NCBI GenBank assembly: GCA_029194725.1
Contig: JARFXQ010000002.1
Location: 124,001 to 188,000, forward strand
DNA: 64,000 nt
Reading direction: 5' to 3'
Origin: Nitrospira sp.
Lineage (GTDB): Bacteria; Nitrospirota; Nitrospiria; Nitrospirales; Nitrospiraceae
The notes beneath the pieces are model-generated. The model had not been told where the DNA came from, made no database searches, and was given only the letters and a program-made list of their open reading frames with translations. Positions 37,992 to 47,000 of this stretch are shown here, one piece after another. The position numbers and the translations under genes are program-made. The first letter of the stretch is position 1, and every line of letters begins with the position of its first letter.

Positions 37992-38915
37992 TTAACTCAA
38001 GCGGCTGGAGGAAGGTGAATCATCGGGGATGTGAAACTGAAAAGAACTTCCCCCTTGCTGTTTGGCCCGATACATTGCGGCATCAGCATGTTTCAAGAGC
38101 TCATCGACATCCTGATCATCGGTCGGGTAGACGGTAATACCGATACTGACGCCGATCACTGCCCTGTGCTGGCCAAGGTGGAATGGATCCGCCAATAACT
38201 TGGTGATACGCTGTGCGACAAGCGTGATATCCTCTTCGCACGTCAGGCCTTCAAGGATAATCGTGAACTCATCTCCTCCCATGCGGGCGACCGTGTCCAC
38301 TTCACGCACACACTGTTGAAGTCGTTCCGCAACAGCCTGCAAAACCTGATCACCGACATCGTGCCCCATGGTGTCGTTCACCGGTTTGAATCGATCAAGG
38401 TCAAGCAGCATGAGACCGAGGACCTGTTGGAGCCGTTTGCTGCGCGCCATCGCTTGGATAAGGCGATCACGAAACAAAGTGCGGTTTACAAGACCCGTCA
38501 GCTGATCATATTGGGCAAGGTAGGTTAGGCGCTCCTCAGCCCGTTTCCGTTCTATGGCATAGCGGATTGAGCGGGCCAATAACTCTGTTTGACCCGCTCC
38601 TTTGACGAGATAGTCCTGCGCCCCGTTCTGGACGGCTTGTAATGCGAGGGTCTGATCATTGAGTCCGCTCAGCACGATGATGGCAATTGTAGGATTCGCG
38701 GCTTGCATTTGACGCACCGTTGAGATTCCGTAACCGTCGGGGAGCGACAGGTCGAGAAGGACCGCGTCAAAACGTGCCCGGGCCAGACGCGCAAAGGCAT
38801 CGCTCAAGCGGGTCACGTGGGTGATCTCGAATTCCTCCATGTCCCATTCCAGCAACATGTCTTGAGTCAGCCGAGCGTCGACATCGTTGTCTTCAACCAA
38901 TAGGACCTTGATCAT
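37992..38915 (-). CDS. Response regulator with GGDEF domain
   Basis: A 307-aa protein from MIKVLLVEDNDVDARLTQDM; a longer frame to 38969 is less likely. The receiver domain (1-125) has the acidic pocket EDND and the phospho-acceptor Asp55 in VLLDLSLPDGYG. The GGDEF domain (about 140-300) has an intact MGGDEF active site, so it should make cyclic di-GMP. An RxxD inhibitory site (REVD) lies five residues before it. No kinase gene is adjacent. Confidence 0.92.
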   Translation of the reverse strand: MIKVLLVEDNDVDARLTQDMLLEWDMEEFEITHVTRLSDAFARLARARFDAVLLDLSLPDGYGISTVRQMQAANPTIAIIVLSGLNDQTLALQAVQNGAQDYLVKGAGQTELLARSIRYAIERKRAEERLTYLAQYDQLTGLVNRTLFRDRLIQAMARSKRLQQVLGLMLLDLDRFKPVNDTMGHDVGDQVLQAVAERLQQCVREVDTVARMGGDEFTIILEGLTCEEDITLVAQRITKLLADPFHLGQHRAVIGVSIGITVYPTDDQDVDELLKHADAAMYRAKQQGGSSFQFHIPDDSPSSSRLS

Positions 38916-39205
38916 CGCGTCCCGAGCCAATGCTTTCTCCCTACCCCACCTGACCACTGCTTCACACACATGGTCAGTATAGCCAAAGCTCCTGAATCAA
39001 CAAGCGAATCGTCGAAGCAGCAGCTTCCGTTTTTCGCTTTACCGATGCTTCATGGGAGGGAGGCACACCCCGTGCAGATGAGATACTGCAGCAGCAGGCA
39101 AGACCGCTAGCTGGTTATCCGACGATTTGGTGAGGCTCGGAGACTACAGCATTAGCCTTGGGTTGTATCAATTCAAACGAATAAAGTGGGAGAGGAACAA
39201 GTGAG

Positions 39206-39547
39206 TCATGAACCGTGAGAAATGATATGGGGGCCACCAGGGTAGGGACCGATCGGGCCCTGCGGTGGGCCGATCGCCGCTTCGCAGGCGTACCCCGGTT
39301 CAAAGGGCCACATTAACGAACGGCCAACGACGCTGCCACGGATGTGAACATATCGTAGCGTGACGCCCAGGCGAGCAGCGTCATCCTTAACCTTTTCCGT
39401 ACATTCGTCTGATGTATATCCACGACGTGAAATCAGAAGCGGCTCTCCGGAGGGGCTGAAAACGGAGAACTCGCTTGCGCATCCCATTACCGAACACACT
39501 ATACAAATAATTCCGGCAAGTCGCCTCAATCTTGTTCTCAAAGACAT
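39206..39547 (-). CDS. Small lipoprotein
   Basis: A 113-aa protein with a lipoprotein signal (LAGIICIVCSVMGC), so Cys23 should be lipid-modified. The mature part has two further cysteines (DECTEKVKDDAARLG and GYACEAAIG) and a Gly/Pro-rich tail (PPQGPIGPYPGGP). No family is recognised. Confidence 0.6.
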   Translation of the reverse strand: MSLRTRLRRLAGIICIVCSVMGCASEFSVFSPSGEPLLISRRGYTSDECTEKVKDDAARLGVTLRYVHIRGSVVGRSLMWPFEPGYACEAAIGPPQGPIGPYPGGPHIISHGS

Positions 39548-39852
39548 GGAACCGTCTCTTTTTGGATACCTATTGGTAATCCCAGGACAAAAGACACGTT
39601 AAACCATAACACGAAAATCCACTTTCAATCGACCTGAGGACAACTTTTTCTCGACCTTAGAGGGAGGGCGGATCCCTGCAGAAATTACCTCCTTCTCGGC
39701 AAGAACATCCTTTTAGCTGTTACGGCATCTCAAGAACATGACCGTACTCGGCCCATTATCGACACTATTCCCTCTGGCATAGAAGTTGACGGGCACGATC
39801 GAATGCGGCTTTTGTTGAGACTGGTGCCTGAGTCCCCAGCGAGGTCCGTCCG
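39548..39852. other. Gene-free stretch before the motor pair
   Basis: About 300 bases between the divergent lipoprotein gene and the zorA-like gene. It is moderately A+T-rich and must contain both promoters, but no clear -35/-10 pair or repeat could be picked out. Confidence 0.4.
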
Positions 39853-41064
39853 ATGTATGAATTAGATCCGTTCACCGCTCTTTGGGAACTGCTCAGTCGC
39901 GACGTGAGGGTTGTCGGCGGGCTTCAAAGTCCTCTGCTCAGCTGGATGGGTGCCGCTGGTATCCTCACCCTCTGTCTTTGGCATAGTGCGGTGCTCATTC
40001 GAGGTTTGGTGCGAATTCGGCGGACCCTTTCACGGTTCCACGCAACCGTCGCTCCGCTGGTATCAGCACGCCAACAGGTGTCCAAGGACTGGCTTGTCAT
40101 TCCGTCGTTGGCGAAAAGACGGGTGCCTCCTGATGGGTCGTCCGAAACGCGACGTGATCTTGATGACCTTCAAGCGCTCGATCGCGCGGTACGGTCGGAG
40201 CAGGCTTTTGCCCGAGACTGGCTTTCATACCGCAAAACTCTTGCGGTCGAGCAATCTGCCTGGTTTCTTGAGCCGACAGTCCACAGTCAGCGCTCCGCAG
40301 GTGAGTTTTTCTCCTTCGAATCTCTCTGCGCCGCCCAGCTCAATGTTCGTTTTTACAGGCAGCTTCCCGCCTTCATGACGGGTATGGGTTTGATGTTCAC
40401 CTTCCTTGCCATTTTGATCGGGCTCAGCAAGCTCCACGCGAATGGATCGGAGATCGATGGAATCCAAGGGCTCATCAACGGGCTCTCAGGAAAATTCGTC
40501 ACATCCATCGTCGGCTTGGCCTGCGCCAATGCGTTCACTCTCCTTGAACATTCATTCTGTCACCGACTGGACAACCAGCACCGGGAATGTATTGCCCTCC
40601 TGGACGAAATGTTTCCTCAAAAAACCACCGATCAATCTGTCCAGACTTCCCCATCGTCGAACGGAATTCCAGCTACCATAGTCGCTCCTGCCCGAAACGA
40701 TGCCACCCATCAGCTTGTAGAAGCCGTGCAGCAACGCCTTGGATCAACCGTCACAGCTCTGAACTCCACCGCACAAGCGCTTACGGCGCTGAATTCAAAA
40801 CATTCAGCGATGAAGCTTGATGACTTGCCCGGGGAGATCGGTCACGAGGTCCAGCGGGCGTTAAGACCCATGGTGAATCCCTTGCTGGAAGCCATTCAGG
40901 ATCTCCACCGCTCTATTAAGGAACAACGCTCGCCGGTGAAGCTGTCTCAATCAGAGATCGAGACGATGTTCCAGAAACTCAGGAGCAATACAACTGCGAC
41001 GGCAGAACCTGTGCGCCCGGCGAATAAAGTCTGCGATTCAGGAAAGTCATCTCGTCTCACATGA
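39853..41064 (+). CDS. ZorA-like MotA/TolQ/ExbB channel protein
   Basis: A 403-aa inner-membrane protein with three membrane helices: about 28-50, 173-193 (FMTGMGLMFTFLAILIGL) and 213-234 (FVTSIVGLACANAFTLLEH). The last two carry the Thr/Ser residues typical of MotA/TolQ/ExbB stators. After them comes a 165-residue cytoplasmic tail with helical parts. This layout matches ZorA of the Zorya anti-phage system, with a shorter tail than the usual 500-plus residues. It is followed 24 bases later by an OmpA-type partner. No zorC, zorD or zorE is nearby, so a defence role is not shown; a non-Zorya stator is also possible. Confidence 0.72.
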   Translation: MYELDPFTALWELLSRDVRVVGGLQSPLLSWMGAAGILTLCLWHSAVLIRGLVRIRRTLSRFHATVAPLVSARQQVSKDWLVIPSLAKRRVPPDGSSETRRDLDDLQALDRAVRSEQAFARDWLSYRKTLAVEQSAWFLEPTVHSQRSAGEFFSFESLCAAQLNVRFYRQLPAFMTGMGLMFTFLAILIGLSKLHANGSEIDGIQGLINGLSGKFVTSIVGLACANAFTLLEHSFCHRLDNQHRECIALLDEMFPQKTTDQSVQTSPSSNGIPATIVAPARNDATHQLVEAVQQRLGSTVTALNSTAQALTALNSKHSAMKLDDLPGEIGHEVQRALRPMVNPLLEAIQDLHRSIKEQRSPVKLSQSEIETMFQKLRSNTTATAEPVRPANKVCDSGKSSRLT

Positions 41065-41088
41065 CAAGGTACGGAGAGAACGACCGGG

Positions 41089-41721
41089 ATGAAGTCGAGC
41101 TTTGCACAAGATACTCGTGACAACTCAGCCGTGGTGACGGGCGGGATTGCAGATCTTATGACTTCTCTCGCCGTCATCTTCATTCTATTGCTCGTGGCCT
41201 ATGTGACTCGGGTCCAGGACGGAAATACCAATGCAGCCAGGAGCCGTACCGTACCGACGGACATGACACCGAGTCTTGACCCACTTCATCCACCGCTGGA
41301 GGCTAAAAGGCCGAACGTCCGAACGATCACGGTGCCGGATACCGCGATCAATTTTGAGTTTGGGAAGAGCACATTGCTTCCCACCACCGAAACCTTCTTG
41401 TCCGAGGCCATGCCTCACTACGCCTCAGTCGTCTGCGGACCTGGAGGGCAAGAGGTGGAGGCCTTTGTCATTGAGGGGTACACAGACGATCTGGGGGACG
41501 ATATACGTAATCTGAGACTCAGTCAGGACCGCTCCTTTGCGGTGTTGGCGAAAAGCTTGGAAGTCATTCGCAAAAAGCTTCCTTGGGCTTATGAATGCTT
41601 CTTACAGAAAGCCACCGCGAACGGGCGGGGAAAACAGGACCTTCTACACAATGATGCCGGATGGCTGGACCGCGATAAGAGCCGTCGTGTCATGTTCAAA
41701 ATCCACATGCGACCCCTGTAG
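41089..41721 (+). CDS. ZorB-like MotB/OmpA partner protein
   Basis: A 210-aa protein with a short cytoplasmic start, one membrane helix at about 19-40 (IADLMTSLAVIFILLLVAYV) containing Asp22 at the place of the proton-carrying Asp of MotB/ZorB, and a periplasmic OmpA-like domain (about 80-210). The peptidoglycan-binding pattern is seen as GYTDDLGDDIRNLRLSQDRS and RRVMFKI. It fits with the preceding gene as a cell-wall-anchored proton-driven motor. It ends the pair; rsmA lies opposite downstream. Confidence 0.78.
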   Translation: MKSSFAQDTRDNSAVVTGGIADLMTSLAVIFILLLVAYVTRVQDGNTNAARSRTVPTDMTPSLDPLHPPLEAKRPNVRTITVPDTAINFEFGKSTLLPTTETFLSEAMPHYASVVCGPGGQEVEAFVIEGYTDDLGDDIRNLRLSQDRSFAVLAKSLEVIRKKLPWAYECFLQKATANGRGKQDLLHNDAGWLDRDKSRRVMFKIHMRPL

Positions 41722-41830
41722 CCTGCCGAGCAGGGACAAGATACTTTTTTAACCGGCGATGGTTCGTTCGTGCGCTATCTCAGATCGATTCGGATCCCGC
41801 CTGCGTCGGCTTGTCCCATGCCGGCAATTG

Positions 41831-42652
41831 TTATTGGTGGAGACTTGAGAAGCCCGTCCAATATATGTGGCGACTCAGTTCGATAAACTGCTCGATGGAG
41901 AGGACTTCCGCACGGATGGAAGGAGAGAGGTCGAGGCATTTCAATGCTGCTGTCACCGGCTGCTGCTCGTACCCTTCATCTTTCAGCGAATTGGGCAGTG
42001 TTTTGCGACGGTGCGCAAAGGCTGCTTTCACCAGTGCTGCAAATCTCAGCTCTTCCTCCTGGTTCAATGCTCTCTGATGTCTGGTCTTTAGCCGAACCAC
42101 GGCAGAGCCGACTTCCGGCCTTGGCCTGAAACACTGTGCAGAGACTCGGATTGCTTTCCTGACCTCTGCCGCATACTGTGCCATGACTGACAGCACGCCG
42201 TAGTCGGAGCTGCCTGGTTTTGCCGTCAAACGATCTGCGACCTCATTTTGCAGCATGAGTAGCATGCGGGGAAAACGATGGCGCTGATCGAGAAGCCGGA
42301 AGAGGAGAGGCGTGGATAAATAATAGGGAAGGTTCGCAACGACGATGGTCCCGATCGGAAGGCGTTCGATCGGATAGGTCATGGCATCGTCGAGGACGAG
42401 CGTGAGGTTCGAAAAGCGAGGCTGTCGTTCATTCAGGTAAGCATGAAGCCGCGGATCGACTTCGATTGCCGTCACATGGCCGGCGGCACGACAAAGCGCG
42501 TCTGTGAGGATGCCGCGCCCTGGCCCGATTTCCAATACGGTATTGGACCGGCTTAGATCAGCCAGCGCGACGATTTTGTGGACAATGTTGGGATCGATGA
42601 GGAAATTCTGTCCAAGACGTTTGATTGCTGGAGGAGGGACGAAGGAGTCCAC
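41831..42652 (-). CDS. rsmA: 16S rRNA dimethyladenosine transferase
   Basis: A 273-aa RsmA/KsgA enzyme that dimethylates two adjacent adenosines near the 3' end of 16S rRNA. The N-terminal LGQNFLIDPNIVHKIVALA, the SAM motif VLEIGPGRGILTDAL, and the catalytic NLPYYLSTPLLF are all present. The start is GTG. It lies three bases after the small ORF upstream, in a five-gene run on this strand. Confidence 0.95.
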   Translation of the reverse strand: MDSFVPPPAIKRLGQNFLIDPNIVHKIVALADLSRSNTVLEIGPGRGILTDALCRAAGHVTAIEVDPRLHAYLNERQPRFSNLTLVLDDAMTYPIERLPIGTIVVANLPYYLSTPLLFRLLDQRHRFPRMLLMLQNEVADRLTAKPGSSDYGVLSVMAQYAAEVRKAIRVSAQCFRPRPEVGSAVVRLKTRHQRALNQEEELRFAALVKAAFAHRRKTLPNSLKDEGYEQQPVTAALKCLDLSPSIRAEVLSIEQFIELSRHIYWTGFSSLHQ

Positions 42653-42655
42653 CCG

Positions 42656-42973
42656 TCAGCTCTTGGTTGGAGGAATGCTGGCTAATCGCTTGGCGAGTAT
42701 TATCAGTGGCGAGCGATAACATTCCACGAGATCGACGAACTCTTCGACCAGGTCGTTGGTGAAGGACGGTCCCTGTTGGATACGAGCGAACGCCTGTCCT
42801 TCCAGAGGGCCCACAGTATTGGTGATAAGCGACACCGTGTGCTCTTTCCATTTTGCTATTCGTTCTGCCCCGGCGATCGTGTTCAGATCTTGAAGCGTCT
42901 GTTTCTCGAGTGTCTCTAATTCGTCAATCTGTTGCCGAACAACGGTAAGACCCTTCGAAATATCAGGCGACAC
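42656..42973 (-). CDS. Hypothetical protein between pdxA and rsmA
   Basis: A 105-aa protein, starting at GTG and overlapping the pdxA end by 11 bases, and ending three bases before rsmA. It is helical (ISKGLTVVRQQIDELETLEK) with no signal or membrane segment. Tight packing in the run supports that it is real, but no family is recognised. Confidence 0.6.
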   Translation of the reverse strand: MSPDISKGLTVVRQQIDELETLEKQTLQDLNTIAGAERIAKWKEHTVSLITNTVGPLEGQAFARIQQGPSFTNDLVEEFVDLVECYRSPLIILAKRLASIPPTKS

Positions 42974-44045
42974 GTCCGGTCCGTCCCTTCATAGTTGGAG
43001 TGGCCACTGTTCTATTCTGAGCGATCTTGGCAGCCAGCTTGACGGCCTCGATCAGGCTTCCGGAATCGGCGACACCCTTCCCGACGATGTCAAAAGCTGT
43101 TCCATGATCCACTGAGGTGCGGATGATAGGTAAGCCCACGGTAAGATTGACGCACCTGCCGAAGGCGACTAGCTTCAGGGGAATGAGGCCCTGATCGTGG
43201 TAGAGGGCGACGACACCGTCAAATGACCCTTTCGCGGCCTTCCCAAATAGGGTGTCAGCCGGCAGGGGATCACTTGCCAGGATGCCTTTCTTCTGGGCAG
43301 CACGGGCGGCTGGAAAAATCACGCGGGCTTCCTCATCGCCGAACAATCCATGTTCACCGGCATGAGGGTTGAGGGCAGCCACGCCAATCCTGGGACGATT
43401 GATGCCGAACAACGTCGTCAGCGCCGATTGGGCCAAGCGAATCGCTTTTTCAATCTTTGCCTGGGTCAGCAGCAACGAGAGTTCTTTGATTGGGACATGT
43501 GTCGTGACGAACATGATGCGTAACGGCCCGCCCACGATCATCATGCCTGACTCGTCGGCTTTCGTGAGATCGGCCAAGAGCTCGGTATGGCCAGGGTGCC
43601 GGCAGCCGGCCATATTGATGGCTTCTTTGTTGATGGGCGCCGTCACCATCCCCTCGATACAGCCGATCTGAGCCAGCTCGACAGCTTTCTTGATAAAGAC
43701 GACTGCAGCAGCACCGGTCTCTGCTGCTGCCATACCAGGCTTGAACGATCCCAGTGGTGTCTCCAGCGGGTCCAGCACTGCCACCGTTCCTCTTTGCGGC
43801 ATCATTGTTTGATGGCCGTCAACAGGGAGGATCCTCTGTTTGAGCTTCAGCGCCTTGATCGTTCGCTCCATTACAGGCAGCGATCCGATGACGATCGGTC
43901 GGCAAACATTGTGCAGACGAGCTCCAGATAAAGCCTTAGCGATCACTTCCGGGCCGATGCCGGCCGGATCTCCCATCGTGATCCCTAACAAGGGGAGTCG
44001 GGGGGATGAGGAACGGTTGCGAGATGATCGCGAGTCAGTTGACAT
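42963..44045 (-). CDS. pdxA: 4-hydroxythreonine-4-phosphate dehydrogenase
   Basis: A 360-aa enzyme of pyridoxal phosphate synthesis. It has the family start LPLLGITMGDPAGIGPEVIA, metal-binding GCRHPGHTELLA, NPHAGEHGLFGDEE, and the C-terminal GVVALYHDQGLIPLKLVAF and SVDHGTAFDI. The ATG at 44045 overlaps the exchanger stop by 11 bases; an alternative start lies at 44081. Confidence 0.94.
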   Translation of the reverse strand: MSTDSRSSRNRSSSPRLPLLGITMGDPAGIGPEVIAKALSGARLHNVCRPIVIGSLPVMERTIKALKLKQRILPVDGHQTMMPQRGTVAVLDPLETPLGSFKPGMAAAETGAAAVVFIKKAVELAQIGCIEGMVTAPINKEAINMAGCRHPGHTELLADLTKADESGMMIVGGPLRIMFVTTHVPIKELSLLLTQAKIEKAIRLAQSALTTLFGINRPRIGVAALNPHAGEHGLFGDEEARVIFPAARAAQKKGILASDPLPADTLFGKAAKGSFDGVVALYHDQGLIPLKLVAFGRCVNLTVGLPIIRTSVDHGTAFDIVGKGVADSGSLIEAVKLAAKIAQNRTVATPTMKGRTGRVA

Positions 44046-45036
44046 AGAGATGCACAGTATAGCCGATGTAGAACAAGGCACCGGCGGCGAGCAGCCACGG
44101 CCGCCACCGACCTCCGATCAGAATCTGCAAGAGACAGAGTCCCACCGCCTGCACGGCCAAGATCATGGTGGTCAATGCCGACGGTGCAATCGACCATTCG
44201 GTTCCGATCAACCCTACAGTGACTGGGAAAGTGCCTTGAAACACCATGGCTCCTGTGACATTGGCCACGGCGAGCCGGTCTTTCTTGCGATAGAGCCAGA
44301 GAAAGCTGTTGGACATCTCCGGTAGTTCCGTGGCGAGCGGTGCGATAAGCAGCGCCAAAATCAACGGCGACATGGCGAATAAGCCGGCCATCGATTCTGC
44401 GGCCATGACAAACAAGTGGGCTCCCACTATCAACCCGCCTAAACCTAAGAGAGCTTGGAACGTGATCATCGCATGTGAAGGCGTATCGGCCGCTTTGGCG
44501 AAGATAAGCGGATCCAACTCGTTGCCTTCCCCTTCATCGGACGGTGCGAATTTGAGCTTCATGTAATAGATATACAAACAGATCAATATGACTGCCGCGA
44601 TGAGGTGGATGAGTCTGGAGGGTACGAAGGCGCAGCCCAAGGCGATAAAATATCCGATCATAAAAAACGTGAGGTCCGTCAGCACTTCACGATAGTTGAG
44701 GTGAAATCGCGCCGTCCGCTTGCCGACCCTTGCATAGAGCAGCAGAAGAACGGCCAATATGGGCAACACAAGCGTGCTGAGCATGAACGGCGCGCCTAAG
44801 ATGGCGCCCAAGCCGACCTCCACCTCTTCCCGGCTTTCGCCGAAGAAGATCGCAATGATCGGGATGGAGGTTTCAGGCAGGGTTGTGCCGATTGCGGCGA
44901 AGACGCTACCCACGGCACCCTCCGAGACACCCAGCCGCTTGCCGAGCCATTCGATGGCATTGGTAAAGAGCGCGCAACCACCCAGCGTGACCGCCACGGA
45001 AACGACAAAGAGGAGAACGTAGTACAGAACAGTCAC
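44035..45036 (-). CDS. Sodium/calcium exchanger family membrane protein
   Basis: A 333-aa protein with about ten membrane helices. Start GTG at 45036 shares GTGA with the larC stop, so the genes are coupled. The two alpha repeats of the Ca2+/cation antiporter family are seen as FAAIGTTLPETSIPIIAIFF and LALLIAPLATELPEMSNSFL, each with the conserved Glu. The ion is not certain; position next to larC would allow a metal such as Ca or Ni, but that is speculation. Confidence 0.85.
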   Translation of the reverse strand: MTVLYYVLLFVVSVAVTLGGCALFTNAIEWLGKRLGVSEGAVGSVFAAIGTTLPETSIPIIAIFFGESREEVEVGLGAILGAPFMLSTLVLPILAVLLLLYARVGKRTARFHLNYREVLTDLTFFMIGYFIALGCAFVPSRLIHLIAAVILICLYIYYMKLKFAPSDEGEGNELDPLIFAKAADTPSHAMITFQALLGLGGLIVGAHLFVMAAESMAGLFAMSPLILALLIAPLATELPEMSNSFLWLYRKKDRLAVANVTGAMVFQGTFPVTVGLIGTEWSIAPSALTTMILAVQAVGLCLLQILIGGRWRPWLLAAGALFYIGYTVHLYVN

Positions 45037-46250
45037 GCCCCGCCTCGCACGCTTACCATTCTGTTCTTTGGGAATGCTCGTCGATAGGCCAGCAGTGCTT
45101 CCTCCATAACCGTCTTGAGGGGGCGACCGGTGCGTTTTGCGATGGTCTTGCAGTCCTCGTATTCGGGCGCGGCTTTTTCCCATCCGGCGCCGACTTCCGC
45201 GACTTTCATGCGAACGACTCCGCCTCGGGTCCTGACAGCGATGAATCGTCGGGGGAGGACTCGTCGGCGCACTTCGTGAAAACGTACTCCAAGCGTGGTT
45301 GTTTCCTGGAAGAGAACTTCGAGGACGGCATCCACCCTGTCTTCGTTGGCCATGCAGCTCATCACGACGCCTGGTCTACTTTTCTTCATCACGACGGGAG
45401 CCAACGCGACATCAATAGCCCCGACTTGAAAAAGCCGTTCCATGAGGTATTCGTAGGTCTGTGGACTGAGGTCGTCGAGATTCGTTTCAATCTGCGTCAC
45501 GCGCTCGCTCTGACATCCCTCGGCTTTGGACTCTTCTTCGATGAACACGCGCAAGGCATTAGGCCACCCGTCTGGATTGTGGTCGCCGGCCCCATAGCCT
45601 ACTGCCATACTTTTCATGGCCGGCATAGGGCCGAATTCCGATGCCAATGTCCGGAGCAACGCAACCCCGGTAGGAGTTGCGAGCTCGCAGCACGGGCCAG
45701 CAACATAGATCGGGATCCCCTTCGTCAGCTCCGCTACAGCTGGTCCTGGAACCGGCAAGAGGCCGTGTGAGGTCTGAATGGAACCAGCCCCTACATTGAT
45801 GGGAGACGATGTGACTCGCGTGACGTTCAAGAGATAGCAACCCAGTACGCCTCCGACAACATCAATGAACGAATCCACAACCCCCACTTCGTGAAAGTGG
45901 ACATCCTTGGGGCTGACGCCATGCGCCACCCCTTCTGCTTCAGCCAACCGATCGAAGACCGACCGACTACGTTCCTTGACCGGGCCAGGCAGCGAGCTTC
46001 CCGCAAGGACCTTTCGAATGCGAGAGAGGGTCAGCGGCCGTTGAAACCCCTGTTGAACGATCACATCGACCTTTATCGTCGAGAGCGCGCCACGATGCAC
46101 CTTGCGCCTTCGCAGGTGGTAACCGTTGAGTTGTAGGCGTTTGAGTCCGCTAATCAAGTCTGTCCACGAGAGACCGGCGCTCACCAGGGCGCCCAGGACC
46201 ATGTCTCCACTGACGCCGGAAAAACAATCGAAGTGTAAGTGTCGACCCAC
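45033..46250 (-). CDS. larC: Nickel-pincer cofactor biosynthesis protein LarC
   Basis: A 405-aa protein that inserts nickel into the pincer cofactor first found in lactate racemase. HFDCFSGVSGDMVLGALVSA is the canonical start. VHFHEVGVVDSFIDVVGGVL and ELATPTGVALLRTLASEFG follow, and the C-terminal domain includes ETNLDDLSPQTYEYLMERLF. In some bacteria LarC is split by a programmed frameshift; here it is one frame. GTG 46250 is preferred because GAGGA lies five bases upstream; ATG 46271 or 46286 are alternatives. larB is nearby; larE is not in the window. Confidence 0.9.
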   Translation of the reverse strand: MGRHLHFDCFSGVSGDMVLGALVSAGLSWTDLISGLKRLQLNGYHLRRRKVHRGALSTIKVDVIVQQGFQRPLTLSRIRKVLAGSSLPGPVKERSRSVFDRLAEAEGVAHGVSPKDVHFHEVGVVDSFIDVVGGVLGCYLLNVTRVTSSPINVGAGSIQTSHGLLPVPGPAVAELTKGIPIYVAGPCCELATPTGVALLRTLASEFGPMPAMKSMAVGYGAGDHNPDGWPNALRVFIEEESKAEGCQSERVTQIETNLDDLSPQTYEYLMERLFQVGAIDVALAPVVMKKSRPGVVMSCMANEDRVDAVLEVLFQETTTLGVRFHEVRRRVLPRRFIAVRTRGGVVRMKVAEVGAGWEKAAPEYEDCKTIAKRTGRPLKTVMEEALLAYRRAFPKNRMVSVRGGA

Positions 46251-46387
46251 CGAGTTCCTCAGTCGCTCCATGTAAAATGACCGCACATCTTACCCAAACA
46301 TATTGCGGAACGGCAATCATTAGTCCATTGTCTACGCTTCGTTGACAGCCTAAGGATGCTATGTTATCCCCCTAACAATGTGTTGAG

Positions 46388-46978
46388 TTGCATTCGCCGT
46401 ACATCGTGGCGAACGTCCTCTTCGCCCATGAAAGCTGGTTCGGTGTTTCGTTGAAACCTTCAATTACGCTCCATCGTCCGAAACTCCTGCTCGTGTTTCT
46501 CGCCCTATGTGGCTGTCTGACTGCATTCTTCCCAGCAGAGAGTCTCTCAAAGGTGAAACCCTCTCGCGTTCCCAGGCCCGAGCCTGGGCTCAAAATTGTC
46601 GGCCTCTCCATTGCCCCGACCCCCTATACTCTGGGCGACGGCCCTCTTCAGTTTTCCGTCACGGTGCAGCTTCCGAAAGAAGTCTATGGAGACCTAATTC
46701 TTGAGGTGACATCGCTCATTAGCTCTCCTTCGAAGACCTCGCTCCGATTCCTCACACACCGACAGCCTGTTCTCATCCCAGCAGCGGACAATGGGGAGCT
46801 GGAACGATCGACAGTGGCTGTCGAACTTGCTTGGGATGGGCAGGATCACCGCAAGCAACTTGCCGAGGTGGGCACCTATTCGTATGAAGTGAGGACAAAG
46901 TTGTTGGCAAACGGAGAGAAGGGGTTACGCACCGTGATGGTCGCATGGCCGAAACGGGGCATGCTGGAAGTGAAATAG
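46388..46978 (+). CDS. Exported beta-sandwich protein
   Basis: A 196-aa ORF starting at TTG (other starts are possible). A signal segment is seen at PKLLLVFLALCGCLTAFFPA, and the Cys in it could be a lipobox. The rest looks like an Ig-like beta-sandwich (GLKIVGLSIAPTPYTLGDGP, and a VELAWDGQD turn as in FlgD-like folds). It lies on the opposite strand between larC and larB and has no clear functional link with them. Confidence 0.6.
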   Translation: MHSPYIVANVLFAHESWFGVSLKPSITLHRPKLLLVFLALCGCLTAFFPAESLSKVKPSRVPRPEPGLKIVGLSIAPTPYTLGDGPLQFSVTVQLPKEVYGDLILEVTSLISSPSKTSLRFLTHRQPVLIPAADNGELERSTVAVELAWDGQDHRKQLAEVGTYSYEVRTKLLANGEKGLRTVMVAWPKRGMLEVK

Positions 46979-47000
46979 TGTCCCCTTGCCTCTTCCACGC

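Noticed and set aside
41722..41750. Terminator after the zorB-like gene (CCTGC-CGA-GCAGG and a later T6)
   Set aside because: The stem is only five base pairs and the T-run begins ten bases after it.
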